Positions 55,134 through 63,410 of a DNA stretch of 64,000 nucleotides are shown here, piece by piece. The notes below the pieces were generated by a model. It was not told the origin of the DNA, ran no database searches, and was given only the letters and a program-made list of their open reading frames with translations. The translations under genes and the position numbers were made by a program. Each line of letters starts with the position of its first letter. The stretch's first letter is position 1. Origin of the DNA: Thermohalobaculum sp963721105 (GTDB lineage Bacteria; Pseudomonadota; Alphaproteobacteria; Rhodobacterales; Rhodobacteraceae); assembly GCA_963721105.1 (NCBI GenBank), contig CAVRHY010000018.1, positions 124,001 to 188,000 on the forward strand, given 5' to 3'.

Positions 55134-55856
55134 ATGACACGGGTTGCACTGGTAACGGGAGGCTCGCGCGGCATCGGCGCGGCGATCTCGAAGGCACTGA
55201 AGGCGGCCGGCTGCACGGTGGTCGCGAACTACGCCGGCAACGACGAGGCGGCGAAGAGCTTTTCCGACGAGACCGGCATACCGGCCTACAAGTGGTCGGT
55301 CGCCGACTACGACGCCTGCAAGGCCGGCGTCGAGAAGATCGAGGCCGAGCACGGGCCGGTCGAGATCCTGATCAACAATGCGGGCATCACCCGCGACGCG
55401 CCCTTCCACCGCATGACGCCGCAGCAGTGGAAGGAGGTGATCGACACCAACCTGACCGGCACCTTCAACATGACGCATGTCGTCTGGCCGGGGATGCGCG
55501 AGCGCAAGTTCGGGCGGATCGTGACGCTGTCGTCGATCAACGGCCAGAAGGGGCAGTTCGCGCAGGCGAACTACTCGGCATCGAAGGCCGGCGACATCGG
55601 CTTCACCCGCGCGCTGGCGCAGGAGGGGGCGCGGGCCGGCATCACGGTCAACGTCGTCGCGCCCGGCTATATCGGCACCGACATGGTGATGGCGGTGCCC
55701 GAGAAGGTGCGCGAGGGCATCATCGCCCAGATCCCGGTCGGCCGCCTCGGCGAGCCGGACGAGATCGCGCGCTGCGTCGCCTTCCTGGCCTCGGACGACG
55801 CCGGCTTCATCACCGGCTCGACGATCTCGGCGAACGGCGGACAGTACTTCAGCTGA
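55134..55856 (+). CDS. phaB: Acetoacetyl-CoA reductase
   Basis: NADPH-dependent SDR that reduces acetoacetyl-CoA to (R)-3-hydroxybutyryl-CoA for PHB. A 240-residue protein with VALVTGGSRGIGAAISKALK, ILINNAGITRDAPFHRM, the catalytic Ser in IVTLSSINGQKGQFAQANYS and Tyr/Lys in NYSASKAG, then INVVAPGYIGTDMV-type sequence and GSTISANGGQYFS. The SSINGQKGQ and ANGGQY features are PhaB-specific. ATG 55134 follows AGAGGGAGAACGAAC. Last gene of the phaA-x-patatin-phaB group; no PHB synthase in the window. Confidence 0.93.
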   Translation: MTRVALVTGGSRGIGAAISKALKAAGCTVVANYAGNDEAAKSFSDETGIPAYKWSVADYDACKAGVEKIEAEHGPVEILINNAGITRDAPFHRMTPQQWKEVIDTNLTGTFNMTHVVWPGMRERKFGRIVTLSSINGQKGQFAQANYSASKAGDIGFTRALAQEGARAGITVNVVAPGYIGTDMVMAVPEKVREGIIAQIPVGRLGEPDEIARCVAFLASDDAGFITGSTISANGGQYFS

Positions 55857-56067
55857 CGCGCCTGACCGGCGCCCGGCCCTGAGTGGCGGAGGCGGCGGGA
55901 AGCGGGGGCTCTCTCAGGGGAACCTGCGGCCCCTCGGGCCTCGTTCCGGTGGCTTCGGCCCGGCCTGCGGGCGAAGCGGGGCGCGTGCGGGCGCCGAGGT
56001 GACGGCCGGCCGGCGATCGGGGTCGTCTGCGTCTTGCGGGTATCGCTGTTCCCGCGCGGCGCAGCAG

Positions 56068-56436
56068 TTATCCGCGGATGGGCGAAGGGATACGCCGCCA
56101 TCGGCAACGCCCGGTGAACCGGCGGAGGCAAAAAGGGCCGGCGCGTGTGGCGCCGGCCCCTTTCCGGTGAGGGAAGGGCGGGATTTCAGGCGGCGCGGGC
56201 GCGATCCGCGGGGCGACGTCGCGCTGGCGCGCCGGCAGTTCGTGCACCTCGGCGCTGGCCCGGCCGGCGGGCGACGAGAATATCCCCCGGATCATCTGCG
56301 ACAGCGCGCGGGCGCGCTCCTGCCGGCCGCGACGCAGGTAGAAGTCGATCGCCGCCGCGTCGGCCCGCGGCGCCTGCCAGGCGCCGGCCGTGTCGAATGT
56401 CGCCTGGCGAACGGGACTGGTCGAAATCGTCTTCAT
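56068..56436 (-). CDS. Small protein, RSP_7527-like, with a doubtful C-terminus
   Basis: From ATG 56436 the frame reads MKTISTSPVRQATFDTAGAW, then DFYLRRGRQERARALSQMIR and GIFSS, like short helical alphaproteobacterial proteins of the RSP_7527/DUF1127-like kind. AAGGAG lies nine bases upstream. The open frame runs to 56068, but an intrinsic terminator lies inside its last third (56130-56159), and another frame has TGA at 56186-56188. So the true gene probably ends there, after a one-base indel, leaving about 82 residues. Function unknown. Confidence 0.55.
   Translation of the reverse strand: MKTISTSPVRQATFDTAGAWQAPRADAAAIDFYLRRGRQERARALSQMIRGIFSSPAGRASAEVHELPARQRDVAPRIAPAPPEIPPFPHRKGAGATRAGPFCLRRFTGRCRWRRIPSPIRG
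56130..56159 (-). terminator. Strong intrinsic terminator inside the annotated small frame
   Basis: On the minus strand GGGCCGGCGC, loop CACAC, GCGCCGGCCC, then TTTTT. The stem is a perfect 10 bp (56135-56144 with 56150-56159) and the T-run is 56134-56130. It fits the end of the small minus-strand gene. Confidence 0.85.
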
Positions 56437-56557
56437 GGCTTCAGCTCCTTTGAACCGACATCTTCGCCGGTGCCTTGATGACACGTTATATGTGCCTGTA
56501 GACTGGGCCGGACAAACGAGTCTTTCTGCCGATCGATTCAGCAGGGCTTAACCGAAG

Positions 56558-57487
56558 ATGGCCGACCGACTGCCGCCGCTGACCGCGCTCCGCGCCTTCG
56601 AGGCCGCCGCCCGGCACATGAGTTTCGCCCGCGCCGCCGAGGAGCTGTTCGTCACGCCGGCAGCGCTCAGCTACCAGATCAAGCAGCTCGAGGAGCACCT
56701 GGGCGTCGCGGTTTTCCGCCGCCTGAACCGAGCCGTCGAGCTGACCGAGGCCGGCCGCGCCCTGCGGCCGGGCGTCGCCGAGGGCTTCGACGCGCTCCGC
56801 CAGGCGGTCCGCGCCGTGGCGCGGCTGGCCGACGGCGCCGGGCTGACCATCACCGCCGGCCCGGCCTTCACCGCCAAATGGCTGGCGCCGCGCTTCTTCC
56901 GCTTCGCCGAGGCGCACCCCGAGATCGAGCTGCGCTTCGTCGCCAGCTTGCGGATCATGGACTTCGACCGCGACGGCATCGACGCCGCGATCCGCTTCGG
57001 CAACGGCCAGGACGAGGGACTGTACAGCGAGGTCCTGACCGACGACTGGGCGATGCCGGTCTGCACGCCGGCGCTGGCCGAGCGGATCGCCGCGAGCGGC
57101 TCGCTGGCCGGGCTGCAGCTGCTGCACGACGAGAGCGTGCAGTTTCTCGACCCCGTGCCCGACTGGCCGGCCTGGGGCCGGGTGACGGGGATGGAGGGCG
57201 ACTGGACTCACGGTGCGCGCTTCTCGAACGCCGACCACGCCATCGACGTCGCGCTCGAGGGCGGCGGCGTGGCGCTGGGGCGCATCACGCTGGTCGAGCG
57301 CTACCTCGACTCGGGCCGGCTGGTCGCGCCCTTCTCGACCGCGCTCAGGATCGGCGCGCAATACCGCTTCGTCTGCCCGCCGGGCGCCGAGACGCATCCG
57401 CGCGTCTGCGTCTTCCTGCGCTGGATCCGCGACGAGATCCGCTCGATCGACCGCTTCCGCGAGGGCGTGACGATCCTTGCGCCGTGA
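56558..57487 (+). CDS. LysR-family regulator, GcvA-like
   Basis: A 309-residue LTTR. The N-terminal HTH reads LTALRAFEAAARHMSFARAA, EELFVTPAALSYQIKQLEEH and FRRLNRAVELTEAGRAL. The effector domain includes LAPRFFRFAEAHPEIELRFV and, near the end, DHAIDVALEGGGVALGRITL and LVERYLDSGRLVAPF, as in GcvA-type regulators. Target genes are unknown. It is divergent from the small RSP_7527-like gene, 121 bases away, and is followed 53 bases later by the EEP gene. No classic T-N11-A site was picked out. Confidence 0.9.
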   Translation: MADRLPPLTALRAFEAAARHMSFARAAEELFVTPAALSYQIKQLEEHLGVAVFRRLNRAVELTEAGRALRPGVAEGFDALRQAVRAVARLADGAGLTITAGPAFTAKWLAPRFFRFAEAHPEIELRFVASLRIMDFDRDGIDAAIRFGNGQDEGLYSEVLTDDWAMPVCTPALAERIAASGSLAGLQLLHDESVQFLDPVPDWPAWGRVTGMEGDWTHGARFSNADHAIDVALEGGGVALGRITLVERYLDSGRLVAPFSTALRIGAQYRFVCPPGAETHPRVCVFLRWIRDEIRSIDRFREGVTILAP

Positions 57488-57540
57488 GGCCTCGGCGGGA
57501 TGTCCTATATGCGACCTTCCTGGGACCTGCGCGGGGCGAC

Positions 57541-58554
57541 ATGCGGCTTCTGAGATTCCTGGTCTGGCTGGCCGCTGTCGGGCTGTTCTTCGGGGTGGCG
57601 CTCGGGTACGGGGGGCCGCTCTGCTTCGATCTGGACGTGCTGGCCAACCTGCGGCTGCACATGCTGGGCCTGTCCGCCGCGGTCGCCCTGGCGGCGCTGG
57701 TCCTGCTGGCGAGGGCGGCGCTCTGGCCTGCGCTGATGGCGGCGGTGCTGGCCGCGGCGGGGCTGGGGCCGCTCTGGGCAGGGCCCGGGCCGGCCGGCTC
57801 GGGCATGCCGGTCACGGTGATGACCGCCAACGTCTATTTCCGCAACGCGGTCCCCGAGGCGATGCGCCAGGCGCTGATCGCCGCCGACGCCGACATCCTT
57901 CTGACGGTCGAGACCCCTCGCGACGGCGTCGGCGGTGTGCCCGGCGCAGACGGGACTGGCGGGGACGGGACCGGCGGGGACGGAACTGGCGGAAACGGCG
58001 GAGCCGGGCCGGCGGCGCTGGCCGATATCTACCCCTATCACTTCATCTACAGGAAACCGTGGCCCGGCTGGCGGACCGTTCTCTGGTCGAAGTTTCCGAT
58101 CGTGCAGGCCGAACCGGCGCTGCTCTACGGGAAGGGCTCGATGGCCGGGCTGACGGCGGTGATCGAGCTGGCGTCCGGACGCCGGCTCTCGCTGGTGGGC
58201 CTGCACCTGTCGCATGTCTGGAAGGGCGACCAGGCCCGGCAGATCGAGGCGCTGGGCGGCGTCACCGCCGGGCTGCCGAGGCCGCTGGTCGTGATGGGCG
58301 ACTTCAACTCGACCGCGTGGTCCTGGGCGGTCCACCGCGCTCAGGCGCTGACCGGCACGCGCCGCGTCGGCGGCGTCACGCGGACCTGGCGCGGGCACTA
58401 TCCGACCCCGTTCGGCGAGTTCCCCGAGCCGTTCGGGCTGCCGATCGACCAGCTCCTCGTCTCGGCCGGCATCGGGGTCGCGGCGATCGACACCGTCGAC
58501 ATTCCCGGCTCGGACCATGACGGGCTGCGCGCCGTGCTGCGGGTGCCGGAGTGA
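57541..58554 (+). CDS. Membrane-anchored endonuclease/exonuclease/phosphatase-family protein
   Basis: A 337-residue protein. Three hydrophobic segments fill residues 1-90 (LRFLVWLAAVGLFFGVALGY, AVALAALVLLARAALW, MAAVLAAAGLGPLW). The EEP domain follows with VMTANVYFRNA, a Glu in LLTVETP, VGLHLSHV, VMGDFNSTAWS and a final IPGSDHDGLRAVLRV, the Asp/His pair. In relatives the catalytic side faces the periplasm. Between LTVETP and PAALADIYPYH sits a Gly/Asp/Thr repeat insert. Substrate unknown. The ATG 57541 lies three bases after GCGGGGCGAC. Confidence 0.82.
   Translation: MRLLRFLVWLAAVGLFFGVALGYGGPLCFDLDVLANLRLHMLGLSAAVALAALVLLARAALWPALMAAVLAAAGLGPLWAGPGPAGSGMPVTVMTANVYFRNAVPEAMRQALIAADADILLTVETPRDGVGGVPGADGTGGDGTGGDGTGGNGGAGPAALADIYPYHFIYRKPWPGWRTVLWSKFPIVQAEPALLYGKGSMAGLTAVIELASGRRLSLVGLHLSHVWKGDQARQIEALGGVTAGLPRPLVVMGDFNSTAWSWAVHRAQALTGTRRVGGVTRTWRGHYPTPFGEFPEPFGLPIDQLLVSAGIGVAAIDTVDIPGSDHDGLRAVLRVPE
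57951..58004 (+). repeat. In-frame 15-bp tandem repeats in the EEP gene
   Basis: About three and a half copies of GGGACTGGCGGGGAC-like units code for repeated GTGGD. The copies differ mainly at third positions. The insert lies in a loop of the EEP domain, close after the metal-binding Glu segment. Confidence 0.7.
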
Positions 58555-58613
58555 CGGCTTCCCAGCCGGCGGGGGGCTGCTGTATCATGCGCCGGAGGAT
58601 CACGGAGGACGCC

Positions 58614-59357
58614 ATGCGTCTGGGAATTTTGCAGACGGGCAAGGTGAACGAGGCGCTGGTCGACCGCCACGGCGAGTATCCGGGGATGTTCGCGCGCCTT
58701 TATCGCGCAGCCGACCCGTCGATCGAGACGCGGGACTACGCGGTCGTCGACGGGGTGCTGCCGGGCTCGCCGACCGAGTGCGACGCCTGGCTGATCACCG
58801 GCTCGCGGCACGGCGTCTATGACGACCTGCCGTGGATCGAGCCGCTGAAGGCGTTCCTGCGTCGCGCCCGCGCCGCCGGCGTGCCGGTGATCGGCATCTG
58901 CTTCGGGCACCAGATCATGGCCGAGGCGTTCGGCGGCCGGGCCGAGAAGTCGGCCAAGGGCTGGGGCGTCGGCGTGCATGACTACGCGCTGCACCCCGAG
59001 GCGCCCGGCTGGATGCAGGGCGCCGCCGGGCGTGTGTCGGTGCATGCGCTGCACCAGGACCAGGTGACGGCGATCCCCGACGACGCGACCTGCCTGGCCT
59101 CGTCGCCTTTCTGCGAGTACGCGATGCTGGCCTATGGCGACCCGGAGACGCCGGACGCCATCTCGATCCAGCCGCATCCCGAGTTCGACGAGGGCTACAT
59201 GCGCGATCTGGTCGAGCGCATCCGCGGCGAGCGGCTGCCGCATGACGCCGCCGAGGCGGCGCTGGCGGACCTCGGCGCGCCGGTCGCGGGCGCCGAGTTC
59301 GTGCGCTGGAGCCTGGCCTGGCTGCGCGCGGCGCTGGCGAAACGCGCCGCGGCGTGA
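58614..59357 (+). CDS. Class I glutamine amidotransferase
   Basis: A 247-residue GATase1 domain protein. The nucleophile is in VPVIGICFGHQIMAEAFGG, and His/Glu are in IQPHPEFDEGYM. The N-terminus MRLGILQTGKVNEALVDRHG is typical of a stand-alone GATase group that includes proteins similar to YfeJ-like or GMP-synthase-like amidotransferases. ATG 58614 follows GGAGGAC; a longer frame from 58551 is unlikely. No synthetase partner adjoins it, so it may be a gamma-glutamyl hydrolase-type enzyme. Partner unknown. Confidence 0.83.
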   Translation: MRLGILQTGKVNEALVDRHGEYPGMFARLYRAADPSIETRDYAVVDGVLPGSPTECDAWLITGSRHGVYDDLPWIEPLKAFLRRARAAGVPVIGICFGHQIMAEAFGGRAEKSAKGWGVGVHDYALHPEAPGWMQGAAGRVSVHALHQDQVTAIPDDATCLASSPFCEYAMLAYGDPETPDAISIQPHPEFDEGYMRDLVERIRGERLPHDAAEAALADLGAPVAGAEFVRWSLAWLRAALAKRAAA

Positions 59358-59483
59358 CGGTCTGCCGCGTAAGGCCGGACTCAAGCCACTGAAAACATGT
59401 CTAATTCCGAATCCCGCAAGGCGGCGTTGACCGTGCCCGCGGCGCCGGGCGGTCGCGAGCGGCCGGCCGCCGGGCGGGCCGGC

Positions 59484-60191
59484 TCAGAAGCTCGGCTCGA
59501 GCCGGCTGTTGACCAGGATCTCGGCGACGACGGCGTCGTTCGGCAGCGACAGCGCGTAGGCGACGGTCTCGGCGATCGTCTCGGGGTCGATCTTGAACTG
59601 GCCGGACGCCGGCTGGTTGTCGGCGACCATGCGCGTGTCGACCATGCCGGGGCAGATCGCGGTCGCGCGCACGTTGTCGTCCCAGCCCTCGCGCCGGATG
59701 GCGTGCGTCAGCGCCAGGGCCGCAAACTTCGAGGCCGAGTAGCCGAGCAGCGACGGCGACAACAGCCGCTTGCCCGCCAGCGAGACGATGATGACGACGC
59801 GCCCTTGGCCGGACTCGCGCAAGCTGGGCATGGCGGCGCGGGCGAGCCGGAGGGGGCCCTTGAAGTTGACCTCCCACATCGCGTCGAAGGCGCTCTCGTC
59901 CTCGTCCATCAGGCTGGCGTCGACCGCCAGCCCCGCGTTCATCACGACCGCGTCGATCCGGCCGAATCGCTCGCGCGTTGCCGCAACCCAGTCGGTCGAG
60001 CTGGCGGCGTCGCCGGCTTCCCAGCGCGCGGCCAGCGTGTCGCCGCCGTGCTCGCTCGTGTCGAGCGATGCCGGGTCGCGCGCGCCCAGGCTGAGCCGGT
60101 AGCCGCGCCCCGCGAGCGTGCGCGCGGTGGTCGCGCCGATGCCGCGATTCGCGCCCGAAATCATCACGACCCGTCCGTCCGGTTTCAGCAT
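59484..60191 (-). CDS. Short-chain dehydrogenase/reductase
   Basis: A 235-residue SDR: VVMISGANRGIGATTARTLA, AVVMNAGLAVDASL, IVSLAGKRLLSPSLLGYSAS with catalytic Ser and YSASK, then ICPGMVDTRMVADNQPASGQ. It lacks any targeting signal. ATG 60191 follows AAAAGGAGCCTGCC. It lies 22 bases after the lipoprotein hydrolase stop in the same direction, so uracil-DNA glycosylase, hydrolase and SDR can share a transcript. Substrate unknown. Confidence 0.85.
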   Translation of the reverse strand: MLKPDGRVVMISGANRGIGATTARTLAGRGYRLSLGARDPASLDTSEHGGDTLAARWEAGDAASSTDWVAATRERFGRIDAVVMNAGLAVDASLMDEDESAFDAMWEVNFKGPLRLARAAMPSLRESGQGRVVIIVSLAGKRLLSPSLLGYSASKFAALALTHAIRREGWDDNVRATAICPGMVDTRMVADNQPASGQFKIDPETIAETVAYALSLPNDAVVAEILVNSRLEPSF

Positions 60192-60213
60192 GGCAGGCTC
60201 CTTTTGCGGGGAA

Positions 60214-61227
60214 TCAGGTCTGGCGGTCGCGATGCGCCGACTTTGCCGGGGTTTTCGCCTCGATCGTCTGCGTCACCGGCCGCCCGTCGACGCAGGCCGG
60301 CCCGTGCTGCGCCAGCGCCCAGTCGGCGACGTCGCGCCAGACGTTCTGCGCCTGCAGGTCGCGGAACAGCAGGTGCCAGCCTTCGGGATACTCGATGACG
60401 CTTTTCGGGCCGGTCAGCTTGCCGAACACCGCGCGCACGCTGTCGAGCGGGACGATCTGGTCCTTGTCGCCAAGCAGCAGCAGCGCCGGGCGGTCGACCC
60501 TGTCGGCTGCGGCCTCGGCGGCGTCGGTGACGCGGATGAGGCCCATCAGCTCGCGCGACGAGGGCTGGCCGAGATACAAGGGGTCGGCGCGCATGGCGCG
60601 CAGCGCCGCGATGTTGTCGGACGCCTGGATCCTGACGATCCCCTTGCCCGTATAGCGACGGTTCGGCGCGATGGTGGCGGCCGTCCAGGCGACGAGGCGG
60701 TACAGCGGGTTCAGGTACTCGCCTCCCCAGATGGCCGGCGCCGCCAGCACGATGTCGTCGGCCGCCAGCCCCTCGCCGGCCGCCGCCAGCACGATGCCGC
60801 CGCCCATCGAGTGGCCGACAACCGTCAGCGGCGTGCAGGGAAAGCGCGCGCGCACCTGGCGCGACACGGCGACCGCATCGTCGACCAGCGCGGCCTCGCC
60901 CGGCCAGCGCCCGCGCGAGGCGTTGTGGCCGAAGCCGCGCTGGTCGACGGCGATGGTGGCGATGCCGCGCCCGGCCCAGTAGCGCGCCGCGTCGGCGAAC
61001 GTGCTCTGGCCGTGGTCGCCGTAGCCGTGGAAGGCCAGGATGACGCCGGCCGGGTGCGCAGGACCCCATTCCGTCGCGGCGATGCGGCTGCCGTCGGCGG
61101 CCCCGAGGGTGTGCCCGGTGGCGACCGGCGGCGCCGCGCCGGGCGGGGTCGGCAGTCCGCCGCCAGCGTTGCAGGCCGCGAGCAGCGCCGCGCAGGCGAG
61201 CGCCAGCAGGCGCAGCCGCGCGCTCAA
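60214..61227 (-). CDS. Lipoprotein alpha/beta hydrolase, monoacylglycerol lipase-like
   Basis: A 337-residue hydrolase from TTG 61227. The N-terminus RLRLLALACAALLAACNAGG is a lipoprotein signal with lipobox LAAC and Cys19. The hydrolase domain shows ILAFHGYGDHGQSTFADAAR (oxyanion HGYGDH), VDQRGFGHNASRGRW, TVVGHSMGGGIVLAAA (nucleophile), LLLLGDKDQIVPLD (Asp) and YPEGWHLLFRDL (His). It resembles lysophospholipase/monoacylglycerol lipase. TTG overlaps the TGA of the uracil-DNA glycosylase gene (TTGA), implying coupling. Anchored to the outer or inner membrane. Confidence 0.85.
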   Translation of the reverse strand: MSARLRLLALACAALLAACNAGGGLPTPPGAAPPVATGHTLGAADGSRIAATEWGPAHPAGVILAFHGYGDHGQSTFADAARYWAGRGIATIAVDQRGFGHNASRGRWPGEAALVDDAVAVSRQVRARFPCTPLTVVGHSMGGGIVLAAAGEGLAADDIVLAAPAIWGGEYLNPLYRLVAWTAATIAPNRRYTGKGIVRIQASDNIAALRAMRADPLYLGQPSSRELMGLIRVTDAAEAAADRVDRPALLLLGDKDQIVPLDSVRAVFGKLTGPKSVIEYPEGWHLLFRDLQAQNVWRDVADWALAQHGPACVDGRPVTQTIEAKTPAKSAHRDRQT

Positions 61228-61862
61228 CCGACCAGCCGCCGGATTTCCGCGCGCAGCCAGGGCAGGACCTCTTCCTCGAACCACGGATTCCTCTTCAGCC
61301 AGCCTGTGTTTCGCCAGGACGGGTGCGGCAGCGGCAAATGGCGCGGCGCGTAGTCGGCCCATGCGCGCACGGTGTCGGTCAGCGTCCGCTTCGCCTCGCC
61401 CCGCAGGTGCCATTTCTGCGCATGGCTGCCGACCAGCAGCGTCAGCTCGATCTGCGGCATCGCGGCCATGACCTCGGCCCGCCAGACGCTGGCACAGTCG
61501 CGCGGCGGCGGCAGGTCGGCGCCCTTCTCGTCGTAGCCGGGAAAGCAGAACCCCATCGGCACGATGGCAACGCGCGCGCGGTCGTAGAAGGACGGGCGGT
61601 CGAGCCCCAGCCAGTCGCGCAGCCGGTCGCCCGAGGCGTCGTCGAAGGGCACGCCCGAGGCGTGCACCCGGGCGCCCGGCGCCTGACTCGCGATCAGCAG
61701 CCGCGCCGTCGTCGAGGGGTAGAGCACCGGCCGGGGGCCATGCGCCGTCGCCGTGGCGGCGAAGCGCTCGGCGCACAGTCGACAGCCGGCGATGCGGCCC
61801 GTCAGCGCGTCCAGGGCGCGTCGGGGGTGCAGGTCGGTCGGACGCTGAAGGGCGGCTGACAT
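61224..61862 (-). CDS. Uracil-DNA glycosylase family protein
   Basis: A 212-residue UDG-fold protein: IAGCRLCAERFAATATAHGP, LLIASQAPGARVHASGVPFD (motif 1-like), DASGDRLRDWLGLDR, FYDRARVAIVPMGFCFPGYD and LPLPHPSWRNTGWLKRNPWF (motif 2-like PHPSWRN). It belongs to the small UDG-like group often labelled uracil-DNA glycosylase family protein without proven activity. A single CxxC-like pair is not enough for the iron-sulfur class 4 pattern. ATG 61862 starts it; the stop overlaps the next gene's TTG. Confidence 0.82.
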   Translation of the reverse strand: MSAALQRPTDLHPRRALDALTGRIAGCRLCAERFAATATAHGPRPVLYPSTTARLLIASQAPGARVHASGVPFDDASGDRLRDWLGLDRPSFYDRARVAIVPMGFCFPGYDEKGADLPPPRDCASVWRAEVMAAMPQIELTLLVGSHAQKWHLRGEAKRTLTDTVRAWADYAPRHLPLPHPSWRNTGWLKRNPWFEEEVLPWLRAEIRRLVG

Positions 61863-62147
61863 GCGGGCCAAGATAGCGGCGGCAGCCGGGAACGCAATTG
61901 ACGCGCGCGCGAGCGGCGACCGGTGGCCGGACAGGGGCTCGCCGGGAGAGCGGCCGTCGGGAGAGCCCCGGCAGCCGCGCGGCAGAGCCGCTGCTGGCGG
62001 ATGCCTGCGCGCGGCCCTGGACGGCGGCCGACAATGCTTTACCTCACCCACCGTGGCTGTTAAGCGAAACCGGTTTTCCGGTAGGTTCGGCGCAAGAGCC
62101 CGGACGCCGCCGGACGGTCCGTCAGGGGCACGGGGCAGAGGGGGGAC

Positions 62148-62630
62148 ATGCGGCTCGTCCTGATCGTCGTAGCTCTCTTTGGTTACTGGCTGGCGCTGTC
62201 CGGCCATTACGCGCCCTGGTTCACCATTTCCGGGTTGGTGCTTTCGACCGCGGTCCTGGCATTCTGCTGGATCAAGGGGATCAGCGATGCCGAGGGCTTT
62301 CCCATCGGCCTGGTGCCGCGCGGGCTGGTCTACTGGCCTTGGCTCCTGCTGCAGATCCTGAAGTCCGGCCTGCGGGTGACGCGGCTGATCCTGGACCCGA
62401 AGCTGCCGATCTCGCCGACGCTGGTCAGGGTCGAGGCGCTGGAGAAGACGGCGGTCGGCCTGACGACCTATGCCAACTCGATCACGCTGACGCCGGGCAC
62501 GCTGACCGTCGAGGCCAGCGAGAACGGCCGCTGCCTGTGGGTGCACGCGCTGGAGCGGTCGGGCGCCGAGGGCTTCACCGACGACGAGATGAACCGCCGG
62601 GTCGCGTGGTTCGAGGCGACGCGCGCCTGA
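62148..62630 (+). CDS. mrpE: Mrp-type Na+/H+ antiporter subunit E
   Basis: A 160-residue protein: three hydrophobic segments (LVLIVVALFGYWLALSGHY, FTISGLVLSTAVLAFCWI, RGLVYWPWLLLQILKSGLRV) and a cytoplasmic tail with LEKTAVGLTTYANSITLTPG and TLTVEASENGRCLWVHAL, the MnhE/MrpE signature. Part of a multisubunit sodium/proton antiporter; roles include pH and Na+ homeostasis. ATG 62148 follows GGGGGGAC. The stop overlaps subunit F by one base (TGATG). Confidence 0.92.
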   Translation: MRLVLIVVALFGYWLALSGHYAPWFTISGLVLSTAVLAFCWIKGISDAEGFPIGLVPRGLVYWPWLLLQILKSGLRVTRLILDPKLPISPTLVRVEALEKTAVGLTTYANSITLTPGTLTVEASENGRCLWVHALERSGAEGFTDDEMNRRVAWFEATRA

Positions 62631-62926
62631 TGTTCTCGGTCGCCATCATCGCGGTACTGGTCGCGCTGGCGCTGGTCGTGGCGCGGGCCCTGATGGGGCC
62701 GACGGCCTTTGACCGGCTGCTGGCGGCGAACACGCTGGGCAACCTGGCGATCATGCTGCTGGCGCTGTTCGGGTTCCTGACCGGGAGGCCGGACTTCCTC
62801 GACATCGGCATCACCTACGCGCTGTTGAACATGATCGGCACGCTGGCCGTGCTGAAGTTCTTCCGATACGGCGCGCTCGGCCACGACTACGACGAGCGGC
62901 TGGCAGAGCTGGAGAAGCGGCAGTGA
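62630..62926 (+). CDS. mrpF: Mrp-type Na+/H+ antiporter subunit F
   Basis: A 98-residue three-helix protein: MFSVAIIAVLVALALVVARA, LMGPTAFDRLLAANTLGNLA with the typical DRLLAAN motif, then DFLDIGITYALLNMIGTLAV. This is the MnhF/MrpF pattern. ATG 62630 overlaps the preceding stop; its own stop overlaps the start of subunit G by four bases. Confidence 0.92.
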   Translation: MFSVAIIAVLVALALVVARALMGPTAFDRLLAANTLGNLAIMLLALFGFLTGRPDFLDIGITYALLNMIGTLAVLKFFRYGALGHDYDERLAELEKRQ

Positions 62927-63405
62927 GCCTGGTGCTGGACATCCTGGCCTGGGCGGCGCTGCTGGCGGGCGGGTTCTTCGTCGTCGTCTCGGCGATCGGC
63001 CTGCACCGGATGCCGGACGTCTTCACGCGGATGCACGCGGGCTCGGTCAGCGACACGCTTGGCGTCGGCTTCCTGACGCTGGGGATGCTGCTGCAGACCG
63101 ACGACTGGGCCGTCGGCGTGCGGCTGGTCATGATCCTGGTCGTCGTCTGGGTCACGGGCGCGGTCGCGACACACGCGCTGGCGCGCGCCGCGCTGCACGA
63201 TGGCGAGCGGCCGCTGCTGGCCGGCAGCGACGGGCAGCTGCGGGCGACGGACTGTGCCAGCCTCTACCCGGACCTGGGCGAGCGGCTGGCCCGCGCGCTG
63301 GTCTCGGAGGACGTCGAGGGGGCGCCGCTGCCTGCGCCGCCGGACAGGCGCACCGGCAAGACCGAGGCCGGCGAGGCAGGGGAGGATCCGCGCTGGAACT
63401 CCTGA
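62923..63405 (+). CDS. mrpG: Mrp-type Na+/H+ antiporter subunit G
   Basis: A 160-residue protein with GTG start overlapping the stop of subunit F (GTGA). LVLDILAWAALLAGGFFVVV, GLHRMPDVFTRMHAGSVSDT (the signature RxPDxxxRxHA) and LGVGFLTLGMLLQ define MnhG/MrpG. A hydrophilic extension of about 60 residues (residues 98-160, Asp/Glu and Pro rich) follows the usual end HALARAALHDG, longer than most MrpG. Confidence 0.92.
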   Translation: MSLVLDILAWAALLAGGFFVVVSAIGLHRMPDVFTRMHAGSVSDTLGVGFLTLGMLLQTDDWAVGVRLVMILVVVWVTGAVATHALARAALHDGERPLLAGSDGQLRATDCASLYPDLGERLARALVSEDVEGAPLPAPPDRRTGKTEAGEAGEDPRWNS

Positions 63406-63410
63406 TCAAC

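Noticed and set aside
51491..55216. Very long minus-strand open frame over the pha genes (about 1,240 residues)
   Set aside because: Only its part at 51.8-52.4 kb is real (phaR). The rest is antisense to phaA, patatin and phaB with Arg/Ala/Val-rich composition, as expected for shadow frames in 70% GC DNA.
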